Positions 10,316-23,748 of a stretch of 64,000 nt of DNA are shown one piece after another. The notes below the pieces were generated by a model. That model was not told the origin of the DNA and did no database searches. It saw only the letters and a list, made by a program, of their open reading frames with translations. The first letter of the stretch is position 1; each line of letters opens with the position of its first letter. Source of the stretch: Auanema rhodensis (taxonomy: Eukaryota > Nematoda > Chromadorea > Rhabditida > Rhabditidae); the NCBI GenBank assembly GCA_964057225.1, contig OZ059898.1, positions 11,780,001 through 11,844,000 of the forward strand, written 5' to 3'. The position numbers and the translations under genes are program-made.

Positions 10316-12946
10316 TTCAACTGTAAGTATAGTCATTAAAACATTCTTCTGCAATGTTATGCCGTTCGAAACTTGACTGGAACTATCACCTCTTTTACCC
10401 AAAACTTGAACAAGCTTGATTGATTGATTTTTCTATCATTTTCCCAGCATTTTTCTTTGATGAAGAAGAAAAATCAGATTTATCTTGCTGTTGTTCTCAT
10501 ATAAAATTTGTTCTCTTGTGCAAGTTGCTTAGAGCTAGTTTTTTAGCTTCGTCACCCTTCGCTGTGAGCATAAGTTGACCTAAGCTTTAACAATATATAT
10601 CTTAGAACATTGTCTTGACAACAAAAAACGTTGTTGATTATTCAATTTACAAAGAGTAAATCAAAGATTTTAAAATCTTCTTTAACTAAATGCCTTGGTA
10701 GCTTACTATTCGAACTAGAATATTTACTTTGTGCTCTTCTCTTACCCTATTTGCTTACCTATCTATCTATCTATCTGCAAATCAACCTCAGAAGGTAAAC
10801 TGCCGACGGCGGCAGCCACAGAGACAGAGAACTAGCATTGTACGTCTTCTTAACATCACCTTCCATCATGTTTTCCCGAAGAAAAAAGGAACTAATAATT
10901 GATCCGTAAGTTTATTTCAAGATATTTCCTATCTATTCATCATATTTCCACACATACATTGTTCAATTTACTCAACTAAACTATTTTTGGACTTTATTCA
11001 TATTGTGGACTTAAGGTTATATTAATAAACAAGTAAGGATTAATGCAAACAAGTTCAAGTTTTGAAGAAATTTTCCAAAATTTCTATGATTTTCTGCATT
11101 CCACTATCTATCTATCTATCTATCTATCTTCTTTAAGTAATTTTTGATGCTTGATTATTCATTGGATTTTGTTGCATTTGCTTTGAAATACTACAGCAAT
11201 TACTTTTTTTTTCCGTATAAGACCTTTATTCTAATACTTATTATGAAGTAATTGTTATTGTTCATATTCTTTATTAAATAACATTTTATATTTAACATAT
11301 AAAAAATATTGATATCATTAATCTAGTTATCAGCTGGTTTTGTGGTTGAAAAGGAGGCAAAAAAAAACTGAAATGTTAGCTGTTTTTCCTATTATTTTGA
11401 ATATTTTTATATGCTATATACGTCTAAATTGTGATATAAATCAGTATTTATACTATAATATTAATTCTTTAATACATTTATAGAGATATTTCTTTTTAAT
11501 ATAATCATATAAGCTATTTGATATTAAATCTAAAATTAGAGATATTAGATGATCATACTTGAATGCATATACTATATTTCTGGTGCTTCTCACCATGATA
11601 TGTTATGCTTCTGGAGCTTCTGACGATGATTGTCGAACATTATCCAACAAAAAAAATGTTAAAGCAGGAAGAAGATGAAGTTGCAAACATATATGGATAG
11701 AAAACATTTGTGTAGACCATAGTATTCATATGGAATATCATGATGATGCTTTGTCTTTGCAACCAATTTGTTTTCATAAAGTTTGCTCTGCTGTCCAAAA
11801 GTCTTGGTAATTTTATTGAAAATGAAATACATAGCTGATCAAATGTTGTCTTCTTCTTCCTTCTTTTTATATTTTTTTTTGCTGTCTGCATATGTGTCAC
11901 AATTAATTGTTTAAAGATGCATCCTAATCAGTTATTTATGAATATTCTGCTATTTGAAAACATTTTTTAACAAAAAAAAATAAACGAAGTATTAAGCTAT
12001 GTGAATGAGTGAGCGTAAGTATGACAATATGCTGTTGCTGATGCTGATGCTGTTGCTGATGCTGATGCTGCTGTTCATGCTGATACTGATGCTTCTTTAT
12101 GTGTTTCAAATACTACTTAATAATAGTTCTTCTTTCTAAAGAACATTTTCCACAATCACATTCAATCTTTATCACTTACGAGCAGTCTTGAGCCAATTTC
12201 TGTTTTCTTTTTAACAAATATTACGTCTGTTTCCAGCTGTTACATTCTTGTATCTCAATAAACGATTATCACTTTCTCTTAGATTTCTCATTTCAACATG
12301 TTCATGCCTAATGAATTTCAACTAACTTAGTAAGTTTAAACTTTATTTTTAGCTTTTTTAAGCTTTCAAAACCTAATTTAACTATTTGGATATGGAAACT
12401 AGAACTTTGTTTTCGTCTTCAAAACGTTATGATACATTGACCTATGGTACATACACACAAGACACTACATTCGATTCAGTATGTGTTTGTTGCGAATAGC
12501 CAATGTAAATCACGCACATTAGCTTAGCCAACCAAGTTTTGCTCTCTTCATGTATCTCTCAAGGGATGGAGAAAGTTTTTCGAATCAAGCTTTAGAAAGA
12601 TTGTTTAAGAGAATAGAAGAGAGCACAGAAAAATGAATGAGCATGAGTGAAGGACTAAAACGGACGGAGATTTATCTAAAAAAATGGATAAATAGTTGTT
12701 TCACTTGGTCAGAGTATTTCAAAATGCTGACCAAACGATGTAAACGAATAGAAATACGAGTCTAATGCAAGCCAAGATGAGACGTTTTTGGTCTCAATGT
12801 ATGCTTTTGCAATTTCATTAGTTTCTTTTTTTGTCTTTAAATCTGTTCTATATTCTTTTCTAACCTCACTTTCAGTCAATTCTTGTATTATAGTTCTCTC
12901 TCTCTTCTTGTCTCTTTCTCTCTCTCTTCACGTCTCTCTCTTCACG

Positions 12947-13023
<77 letters not shown>

Positions 13024-14181
13024 TTAACTGTTTTCAATACCTGTCATACTTACTGATTTGAATAATTGCCAAATTTTTTAACGAAAAACCTGAGAAATAA
13101 CAGATTTTTGTCTAAATTTAGATTAATTTACATGTTTATGAGATTTTTTATTGAACAAAACTGATTTACAACGCTTTTTGTTTCCTTTTTTTTCAATTTT
13201 CAATATAAATATATTCTTATATACTATATATGTACATATATTCATATGTATCTCTTTCTAGTACATTCTGTATTTTTCTCTAATTCCTCTTAAAGTTTAC
13301 ATTTATATTCAATCTCCCTCTCTCTATAATTGCTCAGATTCAACTTATATAAGCTATTCCTTAATCGTTCAAGTTTCACCCTAACTTGTATTATAATGAC
13401 TCCAACAAATTATTATAAATATGATATCAAGCTGTAAGTTTTCAAGTTTTTATAAATTTTTTCATAAAAAATTTCAAGTTCTTTTCCATTTCATGCAACA
13501 GTTGTAGCTTGTGAACTGTTGTTTTCATGTGATTGAGATGAATCGTCTGCTCGAATGTCATTTTCAATCAAATTTAATTTCACGATGTTGTCTCGTGGAC
13601 AAAGCTTTTCCATTTAAAGCATATTTCTATTCGAAAATGTCTCAAATATGGTTTAGAAAACTATTGTCAAGACCTTTGCTCCTGATATTCATGAGTTCCC
13701 CCTATTTGATAGTTTCCTCAATGCTCGTGTATAATGCTGATACATGTGTCTATATTCTTTTAAGTAATGTTTAACCTTTCAAACAATGAACTTGACTGAC
13801 AGGCGAAGATAAAAAGAAATTTAGAGAGACATAGTGTGAGAAATGAGGAAAGAAAGAGAAAGAGGGAGAGAGAGATAGAGAGAGAGAGAATCCATTTACG
13901 CTCCTTTACTCAAAGCTTATTCTTGCTTAGTAAATCTAGTTCGTCTTGTTTTATTATAAAGTACATAATAGATCTTGTAAAGAGAAAGCAATCAACTGTT
14001 AGTAATTAATATATTTTTTTCTTTTTCCTTCTTCTTCTTCTTTCATTCATTATGTTGCTTATGAATTCTGAGTTCGTTTTGATGTTTTCAAATTGAAATG
14101 GTGAGATCTGAAAAAATTAATTAGTTCATTTCATAGTTATAAGTATATATCTGAAGAGAATAATAAGTTTGAGGGATAAAC

Positions 14182-14214
<33 letters not shown>

Positions 14215-15273
14215 AATAGAGAGAAAGAGGTAATAAGCAAATGAAAAGGAAGATGAAATGAAAGAGTAAATGATAGTATGAGGAAGACGAAAAAATTAAA
14301 ATAGGGGAGTAGAATAGGGAATATAGAGAGAAGAGAGAAATAGAAACAGTGAGCTTGTCTGTGTGTGTGTGGATGTGATGAAGCCTTGTGGCTAGTCGAT
14401 TTCTTTTGGACATTATCCATTTCATTTAGTCTATTCAGCTTCATATGTATAAGCTATGGGTTTGCTAAATGTATCAGATAGCAGCTATATTCTAACCTTT
14501 TGAAGAAATTCAATAAGTATATTCTCTCTATATTTTATAAAATGACCACAAACTCTATGGATTAACTATGTCTTCTATGCTAAATTTATAATATTATGCC
14601 TTTTTTAAATTTTTATTTTTAATCTATCATCTGTTATATGTTTTTATCCAATTTCTTAAGAAAATCAATTCTTTTCTCATTTGAACTTTTTTTATGTGTT
14701 CTTTTCTTTAAAAGCTTTAAAATCTGGAGTAGAAAGAAAGAGAGAGAGAGAGAGAAATAGAGAGAAAGAGGTAATAAGCAAATGAAAAGGAAGATGAAAT
14801 GAAAGAGTAAATGATAGTATGAGGAAGACGAAAAAATTAAAATAGGGGAGTAGAATAGGGAATATAGAGAGAAGAGAGAAATAGAAACAGTGAGCTTGTC
14901 TGTGTGTGTGTGGATGTGATGAAGCCTTGTGGCTAGTCGATTTCTTTTGGACATTATCCATTTCATTTAGTCTATTCAGCTTCATATGTATAAGCTATGG
15001 GTTTGCTAAATGTATCAGATAGCAGCTATATTCTAACCTTTTGAAGAAATTCAATAAGTATATTCTCTCTATATTTTATAAAATGACCACAAACTCTATG
15101 GATTAACTATGTCTTCTATGCTAAATTTATAATATTATGCCTTTTTTAAATTTTTATTTTTAATCTATCATCTGTTATATGTTTTTATCCAATTTCTTAA
15201 GAAAATCAATTCTTTTCTCATTTGAACTTTTTTTATGTGTTCTTTTCTTTAAAAGCTTTAAAATCTGGAGTAG

Positions 15274-15355
<82 letters not shown>

Positions 15356-15761
15356 GGAGAGAAAAGGATATAAGCATTGAGAATAAGGGTGAAACAACTT
15401 GAGAAACTTGTCATAATCATATGTTTTCTATCTTAAACTTTAAGATTCAACTATATTTTGTTTTATATTTCAATAATATAATTCACATAAATGGTTAATT
15501 TTACTGTTTCTTTTGTTTTTATTATTTTGAACAAAGTTTTTCGAAGCTTCATGCTAGGTGTAACTTAAGTTTGTCATTATGATAATGAACTAGAAATATT
15601 CTTCAAAATTCAAATGAATATTCTCATTGAAATTCAATTTATATTTCGTTTTTGCTGTTTCCTATCCATAGCAACAACACTGATCCATTTCATAATTTAT
15701 ATAAAAAAACGTGTTTTTGTGCTCCACCTTCATCGGATTAGATGTCATTCTTCGATTTTAC

Positions 15762-15833
<72 letters not shown>

Positions 15834-18800
15834 TCTATCTCTTTCTTTGATAAAAAAGGGAAAGAAGATGAAGTTGTTGAAAAGATGGACAATATGATTT
15901 TAATTAATTATGAATAGTTGTATAATTTTTATTATATTTCTATACTACATATACATATATTTCTAATATTTTGTATTTATCATATATTAATCTACAAATA
16001 TTTATAATTATACTAATTATGTATTCTGTTTATATTTATTATTTTTAGTAAAGAATAACAAAACCTGACAAAATCATATTTTAGCTTTTTCACTTCATCG
16101 ATAAAGATAGGAAGAGTTGTATGTATACATGTTGAAATATGTTTTTTTATCTTTTATTTCATTTCTTATAAATAATTTATAATATTCATTTGACATCTCC
16201 TTATATAGAATTAACTATATGTATATATTCTATTTTCTCAATATTTCTTCTGTCTTCTATTTTATGTTTAATAAGCTTTTTGCAGTTTTGTTTTTGAAAC
16301 GAAAAATAGCTCAAGACAACATTCAAGATTTAATTACTTTAACTTCAAATCTATAAATATATTCCTTTTTTTGAATTAAATTATCTTCTTCCTCTTCTTA
16401 TTTCACTTTCCCTCTATTCTGCTTTGTCACGAAAAAAATATTTTTTTTATTCAGTTGAGTTATTCTCAAAATTCCTATTAAATTTTTTTTTGTTTAATCT
16501 CTCTTAATACCAAATATTATTTATTTATTTGTTGTTAATTTTGTTATTTACATGAATTTCTTTCTTTTTTTTTTAGTTCAATTTACAATATTGGATTTCT
16601 CTAAAGCATTAAGCTTAGTTTTCAACTTTTTTGTTCAAAATTGCTACTTATAAGTTGCAACTTACTCTGGAAAGGACTAGAAACAACAACAGAGAGAAAG
16701 AGAGAGAGAAAGTAATCACACAACTACTACAATTGGATCGAAGAAGGACAGAGGCGAAAAAGCCTAATTAAAGGATGCTAGATGATGAAGAGGTTCAAAG
16801 AAATGCAGGAGATACTACAATCGATAGTCAGCTACTTCCCGAAGCAGCACCAACTGAAAATACCGGCTTTCAAGCTCGAAGAGTTACTTCATTCACAGAC
16901 GGATTGTATGTCCATCATTCATCTTTAATATATTTTTAAACAAATTTGAGCAAGCTAGTACATATCCAGCTTCCAGCTTACAAACTTAGAAACCTCAACT
17001 TACTCGTATTCGTGTATCTTATTCAAATGCTCTCATCTGCAAAGCATAGTTAATAAGCATTTGTTGGGAATACTACCAAACATAGTAGATTCACGTTATC
17101 TCATTTTCAATTCCATTTGGCTGGTCAAGCGGTCGGTTTTTCGCTTTTTTTTTGTTTCCACTCCGTATATATCGGAAAAAAATCGAATTTTTTGAGCATT
17201 GCATGCACATAACCTATTCCAATTCATGCTTTTCATTATTTTTTCTTTAAATTCTCTGCAATTTTTCTTTAATTTTTAGTCTTTAAGTTAGGTTGTTAAG
17301 TTAAACTTCCGTTTTTTTTCACAAAATGCTCACGAAAATTCAAATGAGTGTTGAATGAAGCAAAGAATTTCTATTCCTTCCTCAATTTTCAACAAATATC
17401 TACCTCATTCTGCTATTTAAACTCATTTTCTGGATCTATCTTCGACGATTTCATCAAAAATAATAATATTTTTTCTCTAAAACATCAATTACATTGAGAA
17501 AAAGTTGTCCTAATTCTATACGAATTCATAAATTTACGAAATGAACATGAAACAAGATCATAAGCAGATGAGGTATTTTCAAATATTGTTGTCCAACCAT
17601 CAAAACCCGGAACTGAAATTTCTTTGTAAAGAAACATTAAGTAAAGAAACTTCTTAACTTATTCTTTTAGTTAAATTTTATTTTTTTTATTCAAAATAAC
17701 ATATAGTTATTCTATTTTGAAAAAAATATATATATATAAGATTAAGAAACAAATCTCTTCTATTCATACTCCTCTGACTACACATGTCAAGCTGTAGTCC
17801 TCGTATTGATCCTTCGCATTATGACAGAGAAGATACAAACCAAAAAAAGTCTTAAGATTTCTCTAGTCGATAGCTGTTTTCCTTATTTTTATTTTCTGAA
17901 ATAAAAATAAAAATACGTTAACTATACTATTTTTTTATGAAAAAAAAATGTTTTTATATATATATATATATATATATATTAATAATATTGATTTTTATAT
18001 ATTAAATATACATATAAATCAAATTCTTATCAAAAAAAAATAATAAAAAAATAGTTTTATTTCAGAATTTTTGTTAAAAATCAATGTTTTTCATTTGAAA
18101 ATTCAAATTAAAACTTTAATTTAGGATGTATGAAATATAAAAATTTAATAAAAACATATTATTAAAGATATTATATTGATAACCATACATACATATATAT
18201 ATATATATTTAACTATAAAGTTCAAATAATAATAAAAAAAAGAAAATAAATAAATATTTCAATCGTTTTCTTATATTGATTGATTTTTCTATTTTAGTGC
18301 CCGTATGCAGTATGGTGTTGATACTAGTTTCAAATCAAGATTACAACAATATTTCATAGAAAATCAGAAATCAAGTAAGTTTGTTTGTTTATTTGTTGAT
18401 TATTAAACTTTATAAATTATTATAATTATCATAATAAGCATAATTAATTAATTATTTAAGGTTTACGTATAAGGTTATTTAACGTATTCATCAAAGTATT
18501 ATCATGTATACTATATTGTGTTCGTGTTGTTAACGATAATGGTGATTTACCTGATCATGTAGAACATGTAAAGCGTGGACCTGATGATATTAAGCTGTAA
18601 GTTTTTCTTCTTTCAGCTTAATTTCATAATTTGTAACATATTCTGTTATAATTCGTATTATATTTGATTCCAGAGAACAGCTTACTTGGATTCAATGTAG
18701 CTATGAATTATGGTTTATACAAACTATTGTGGCTTTTATTTCTATTGTAGAAACTATTTTAATATTTTATATAAGTTATCAGGTAATTTAATTATTAAAT

Positions 18801-21800
18801 AAATAAATAAATATATAAATATTTAGGGAAATATTGTAAAATTATTATATAATGTTCATTTTTTGCTTGAAATAGTCACAAGTTGTCCATTTATTTTTAG
18901 TGTAAGTTTTATATATTTTTTTGTTACAAAAAAAGTTAATTATAATATATAATTTAGATATTTAATCCACATCTTCGACAACTATTTGTGCCAGCTTTCT
19001 TAAATTGTTGGCTAGCAAAAAGTGCTTTACAAGCTATGATGGTAATGCTGTGAAAGTTAGAGCTTAAGATGTGATGATTTATGTTTAGAATGATTTGAAT
19101 AGAGTTGCTTTCATGTCACAATCAGCACTTTTTACTCAAATGTTTCTGCTTTTTACAACTTTAATATGTTTAGTATTTACAGGTAAATATAAATTATATA
19201 AAGAAGATAATCATAATTTTATTTGAAAGGAATGTGTACGATTGAACATATGCAAAGAGGTGGTGGAAGACAATTTGATTTATTTAATAGTTTTTACTTT
19301 GTAATGGTCACATTATCAACTGTTGGATATGGAGATTTGTATGTTATTTTCATTTTTTAGTTTTCATTTAATTTCCTTTTGAAGTTATCCGGATAATTGG
19401 ATGTCACGATTATGTGTTGTTATTCTTATTTGGTTTGCCTTGATTCTTCTTCCTTCTCAGGTAAATCATATTCAATATTCTTTTGATTTCAAATGCTTTT
19501 TGTAGTATTTTTAAGTTTTATTCTAAAAAATTATTTGAAAACTTAAAACTTGACATGAATTTGAATTGATTTCAGTTGGAATCTCTTGGTCAAACTTGGT
19601 CAGAAAGACAGAAATCTGGTGGAGAGTACGGTAGTCAATGGTCAGCTGAAAAGCATGTTGTCGTCACAATAACTCATTTGGAAGTGGAATTCATTAGAGA
19701 TTTTCTTGATGAATTCTATGCTCATCCAGAGAATCAAGTATGCTTACCATGAGATTCATCTGAAATGATGTTTGTTATTCATTTAGAATGTTGATGTTGT
19801 TCTCTTATCACCAGCTGAATTGGATAATCAGATGAGACTTCTGTTGAAAATACCATTATGGAGTCAGAAGGTTTACTATGTACGAGGTAGCTCTCTACGT
19901 GATGAAGATCTTGAAAGGTTAGAATGTTTTCCGAGAATTGGGGTAAATCATCATCTCTTTTCAGAGCCAAGTTATCAACAGCCAGAGCTTGTTTCATCTT
20001 AGCTGCCAGACATGTAAATCGAAAGATTGTTACGGTATGTGACTATTACTTGTTGATTAATCTATGATTTCCTTATTAAACTTATTGAACTTGCCTTTCA
20101 AACTGATCTCATTTGATTTCTCAGGATGAACATACTATTCTACGATCGTGGGCTGTGAAAGATTTTGCTCCAAATGTTAAGCAATATGTTCAAATTTTCC
20201 GTCCAGAAACTAAAATGCATATAGAGCACGCTGGTTTGTAAACTTATCACTCATACATGTTTTTTTGTAATTTTGTTTTTCAGAAGTTTTGGTTTGTGAA
20301 GATGAGTTCAAGTATGCTCTGCTTGCTAACAACTGTATTTGTCCCGGAATTTCAACCTTTATCACACTTTTGGTTCATACATCAAGAGGAGAGTATGTGT
20401 TTTTACTTCATTTCTGCTTAATCTTTCTTGTTACTTCTCTGTAGAGAAGGCCAGAAATCAACTGAGCCATGGCACAAAGTCTATGGATTCCATTCTGGTA
20501 ATGAGCTGTATCATATTCGCGTTGAAGACAGCAAGTTCTTTGGTGATTATGTGGGCAAAACGTTCACATATGCTTCTTTTCATGCTCATAGATCGTATGT
20601 TCTTTCTAAGCAACTTGATTATCTTTATTTCCTTTTGTTCCAGATATGGAATCGGTTTGATTGGTGTGAAAACCAATGAACATAACGCTAAAATGAGTCT
20701 GAATCCGGGAACCGCTCATGTTCTCGAAGGGACTGACATTTTGTATTATATGGGATTAACAAATGAAGAATCTCTTTATGATTTCCGAAAAGATCTTAAA
20801 ACTCAACAACGACGTGCGAACGTAGCATCCACGATTGCCAATATAGGTAGGTCAAACAGTATTAGATATCTGGTATTACTGCGAACGGTTAACGTGCAGC
20901 GATGTCCGAGTGGTTAAGGAGTTGGACTTGAAATCCAATGGGCATTGCCCGCGTAGGTTCGAACCCTGCTCGCTGCGATAGTTTTTGGTTTTTGTGAGAA
21001 ACAATTATAAGAGTTTTTTCCGGTTTAATTAATCTGATTAATTAAATATTTTCTCAAATTATTCAAATTAAGTTTTAGTAATGCATGAAAATTGTTTTTG
21101 AAGTTTAAAGTTTTCAAAATCAAGGTCTTATTCAGAAATTCAAAGATCAGTTCAATTATTTATTGTTTTTAGTATTTTACTTTTCTTTATTTCTTATAAT
21201 ATTTTTATATTTTTCAGGAAGTGTAGCTGTTGATGTGCCAGCTTTAGAAGAAGGACGAAAGAAAGTTCAGAAGAAGCGCGGTTTACTACAGAAAGCCAAG
21301 GTAGGATCTTTGACAACTGCCTTCCACTCTTATCAAAACATAATGTTCAGGCTACTGATGAAGTGAGATTAATCGAAGTTCCTGCTGAAGCAAGCCGTCG
21401 GCCATCTATCGCTATGGTCATGGAAGCTCATAATTCGTCAAGTGATGAGGATGATGATGAGCAATGTGACACATGTCGGGGAGTGTGCATCCAAGAAAAG
21501 TAACTTTACTGACATCAATGAATGTTACTAAGCCAATCTGATACCAATTTCAGGTTACAGAAGTCATATCCTCAAGTTCGTACATACATTGGAACATCTA
21601 ATACTATATGTCATACAATGAAAGAAAAACGACCAATGTGCTGCTTACAGCTCGACAAATCCTGTGCTCATTGCACACACACTGCAGCATACTCATACAA
21701 CTGGCGTAATCGCCCAATCATTCTTGCAGCTGATCGTACAAGCAGTGGAATGTATAATCTTCTTATTCCTTTAAGGTAAATTGAATTAAGTATTATATGA

Positions 21801-23510
21801 TATAGTATATAATCTTTTCTTTTATCACAGGGCTTACTATAGACCAGCACATGATCTCTATCCTATTATCTTATTATTAGAACTTGATGAAACTGATGAG
21901 CCCAATATAGCTTTCTTGGATGCCATCTCATATTTCCCGGAAGTGTATTGGATGAAAGGAAAAATTTCAAAGTATATCGCATTCCTATAAAACTTATGCT
22001 CATATTATTTCTTGCAGCTTAGACAAATTGCTGATTGCTGGCGTAGCTCATGCGGAACAAGTTGTTGTCGTAAAGGAATCAGCATCATTGGCCGAAGAGC
22101 ATTTTGCTGATTGCAGTACGATCATTACAGTTCAAAAGATTCATAGGTTAATTTCGATGTTGTACGTTCTCTTACTAAACATACTGTTCAGAATGTTCCC
22201 AACTCTTCGTATGATTACTGAGTTAACCCATGCGTCCAACATGCGTTTTGTTCAATTTAATCCAAATGATCCATATTCACTGGCACAATCTCGCTTTGAA
22301 AAGGTTATTTTATTGTTTATTTTAAGAACAAACTTATCTTTTTATCTGAAATATTTTCATAAATTCTTTAATTTTAAAAAATATTTAGAAAGAAAGAAAA
22401 CGAGGATCTCATATGCCCTTCATGTTCCGTTTACCATTTGCACAGGGAGGTGTATTCAGTGCTAATATGCTTGATCGGTATAATAAGCTTTTCCTTCGAT
22501 TTTTACTAACATTGAAAGAAATGTTATAGCTTGCTCTATCAATCGCTTATCAAACCCTATGTGGTTGAACTTAGTCGTCTTCTCTTAGGAATTGATCAAT
22601 CTGCTGGCAGTGGTTTCCTAACATCAGTAACATCATCAAGCTTCTTATTCACAATCTAAGCTTATATACTTTCAGTTTGTAATAACCAAAGAAGATCTTT
22701 GGATTAAAACATATGGACGCCTATATCAGCAGCTTTGCTCAACTGTATCAGACATTCCAATCGGTATATTCCGAACAAAGCTCATGGACTCCAAAACGGT
22801 AAAATTGATGATCATTTACTAACGAAAACAAGGAATTATTTTTGAAAAATTAGAATATTTTCTCATTTTTTCAGGTTAGCAATGCGGTAAGTTTCATATT
22901 TTAGAATATTTCATTAATCAAGTTGTATCATGTTGCTCATACCTTGCACATGCACACCTTATAGTAGAAACATCCTAGTTTTCATTTTTAATAATTTCAA
23001 TTAACCTTATTAAATTTTAAAAAATTAAATTAATAATTAGTAATATTCTAGGTTTCATTGGATCTTGAACGAAGATGCTGCTCAGTAGACTATGAACAAG
23101 CTGCTTATGCTCATCGGAAAGATATGTATGATCATGTAAAAAATAAAATGAGAAACTTGGGAATGTCTTGTAGTACAGATGGTTTGAAATATTTTGAATT
23201 CAGCTTCAATAACTTCTTGAATTTGAGGATTAGATGGAGATGAAGATAAGAATAATGTGATTTCGTTTGTAATCATCAATCCATCTGTTGATTTACAACT
23301 AGAGGAAGGGGATATTGTGTATGTTTCAGTAACTAATGATATAATGATTTGTTTTATTTCAGTTATGTTATAAGATGTCCTATAAGGGAAAATGCAAAAA
23401 CGAGTAAAATAAATCCAAGACGTGGTCTCAGACGAGGAAGAAATGTTCGTGAAACACTAGATACATTGGATTTAGCTGATTCAAGCGTTAAATTGCCAAC
23501 ATTATTGTAA
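10051..23510 (+). CDS. slo-2: SLO-2 / Slack-type sodium- or chloride-activated potassium channel
   Basis: The isoform from the most 5' start has first exon 10051-10220, then 28 exons: 18298-18374, 18461-18596, 18674-18782, 18836-18901, 18958-19041, 19089-19182, 19230-19338, 19385-19460, 19576-19737, 19787-19917, 19965-20034, 20125-20233, 20284-20392, 20445-20594, 20644-20846, 21218-21300, 21351-21499, 21554-21775, 21831-21971, 22018-22146, 22192-22303, 22389-22477, 22530-22626, 22676-22798, 22875-22886, 23052-23181, 23234-23318, 23363-23510. Phases agree throughout, giving about 1,124 aa, the usual family size. The KCNT signature after S1 is SLRIRLF. The S4 region ([15 protein letters not shown]) is charge-poor, as expected for SLO2. 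The pore filter is STVGYGD, encoded across 19230-19338. Two RCK domains follow, the first starting near HVVVTITH. It acts in neuronal and muscle membranes. TTTCAG eight bases before the ATG suggests trans-splicing. Three other candidate first exons are listed separately. Confidence 0.93.
10243..10312 (+). repeat. (CT)n microsatellite in slo-2 intron 1
   Basis: About 70 bases of CT repeat with TTT and CC interruptions, starting 22 bases after the exon 1a donor. Confidence 0.95.
10868..10905 (+). CDS. slo-2: Candidate alternative first exon of slo-2 (1b)
   Basis: An ATG opens 12 codons plus two bases ([12 protein letters not shown] then CC) and ends at a strong donor, GTAAGT. The two leftover bases match the phase of the shared exon at 18298. 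It would supply a short basic N-terminus in place of the 56-residue one. Support is from phase and splice consensus only. Confidence 0.5.
12028..12093 (+). repeat. GCTGAT/GCTGTT hexanucleotide minisatellite
   Basis: About ten imperfect copies of GCTGAT, GCTGTT and GATACT-like hexamers inside the slo-2 promoter/intron region. Confidence 0.8.
12895..13023 (+). repeat. Interrupted (CT)n microsatellite
   Basis: About 130 bases of CT repeat broken at intervals by CTTT, TTGT and TTCACG. Confidence 0.93.
13396..13433 (+). CDS. slo-2: Candidate alternative first exon of slo-2 (1c)
   Basis: An ATG opens 12 codons plus two bases ([12 protein letters not shown] then CT) before a GTAAGT donor. It leaves the same phase as exons 1a, 1b and 1d and so could splice to 18298. 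It would give a short tyrosine-rich N-terminus. Support is from phase and splice consensus only. Confidence 0.45.
14212..15284 (+). repeat. Direct tandem duplication, period 541 bp
   Basis: A segment of roughly 530 bp starting near 14212 recurs near-identically from about 14751, shifted by 541 bases. The copy boundaries fall in GA tracts on both sides, so GA-mediated unequal exchange or slippage is the likely cause. It sits in the slo-2 5' intron. A shadow frame on the minus strand is duplicated with it and has no coding appearance. Confidence 0.9.
15281..15352 (+). repeat. (GA)n microsatellite
   Basis: About 72 bases of GA repeat at the right edge of the 541-bp duplication. The equivalent tract in the left copy is much shorter. 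Confidence 0.97.
15763..15829 (+). repeat. (GA)n microsatellite
   Basis: About 67 bases of perfect GA repeat in the slo-2 5' intron. Confidence 0.97.
16775..16905 (+). CDS. slo-2: Candidate alternative first exon of slo-2 (1d)
   Basis: An ATG opens 43 codons plus two bases, starting [15 protein letters not shown] and ending SFTDG, before a GTATGT donor. The acidic, Ser/Thr-rich sequence and the exact phase match to 18298 make this the best supported alternative start after exon 1a. It lies 1.4 kb before the first shared exon. Confidence 0.65.
17957..17981. repeat. (TA)n microsatellite
   Basis: About 25 bases of TA repeat within a very AT-rich block at 17.9-18.25 kb in the last 5' intron of slo-2. 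Confidence 0.85.
20896..20977 (+). tRNA. tRNA-Ser(UGA) inside a slo-2 intron
   Basis: 82 nt. The acceptor stem GCAGCGA pairs with TCGCTGC. The D arm carries GAGTGGTTAAGG. The anticodon stem GTTGGA/TCCAAT holds loop CTTGAAA, giving UGA at 20929-20931. A long variable arm (GGGCATTGCCC) is typical of serine tRNAs, and the T arm holds GGTTCGAACCC. It lies in the intron 20847-21217, on the same strand as slo-2. Confidence 0.96.
22875..22886 (+). CDS. slo-2: 12-nt microexon of slo-2
   Basis: A four-codon exon (V-S-N-A) between TTTTTTCAG and GTAAG, phase 0 on both sides, so it can be skipped without breaking the frame. It lies in the second RCK region and is a likely alternative exon. Confidence 0.6.
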
Positions 23511-23748
23511 GCTATATATCTATATAGATAACTCTCTCTATATATATATATTAATTATATTAATTATAATACAAAAATATATGAATTATAGAGTAACGGA
23601 ATGAATCTGCGATGTAAAATCATTAGGAAGTATCTATCATCATGGTCTCAAAACTTAATTATTATTATTTTATGTGCTGTAGAAATTTAAAAATAATAAT
23701 ATTGCCTTTAATATTTATGTATTAAACAAATTAAATATATGTATATAG

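Noticed and set aside
14121-14985. Duplicated Ser/Leu/Phe-rich minus-strand frames
   Set aside because: They are shadow frames copied by the 541-bp duplication, low-complexity and without splice context.
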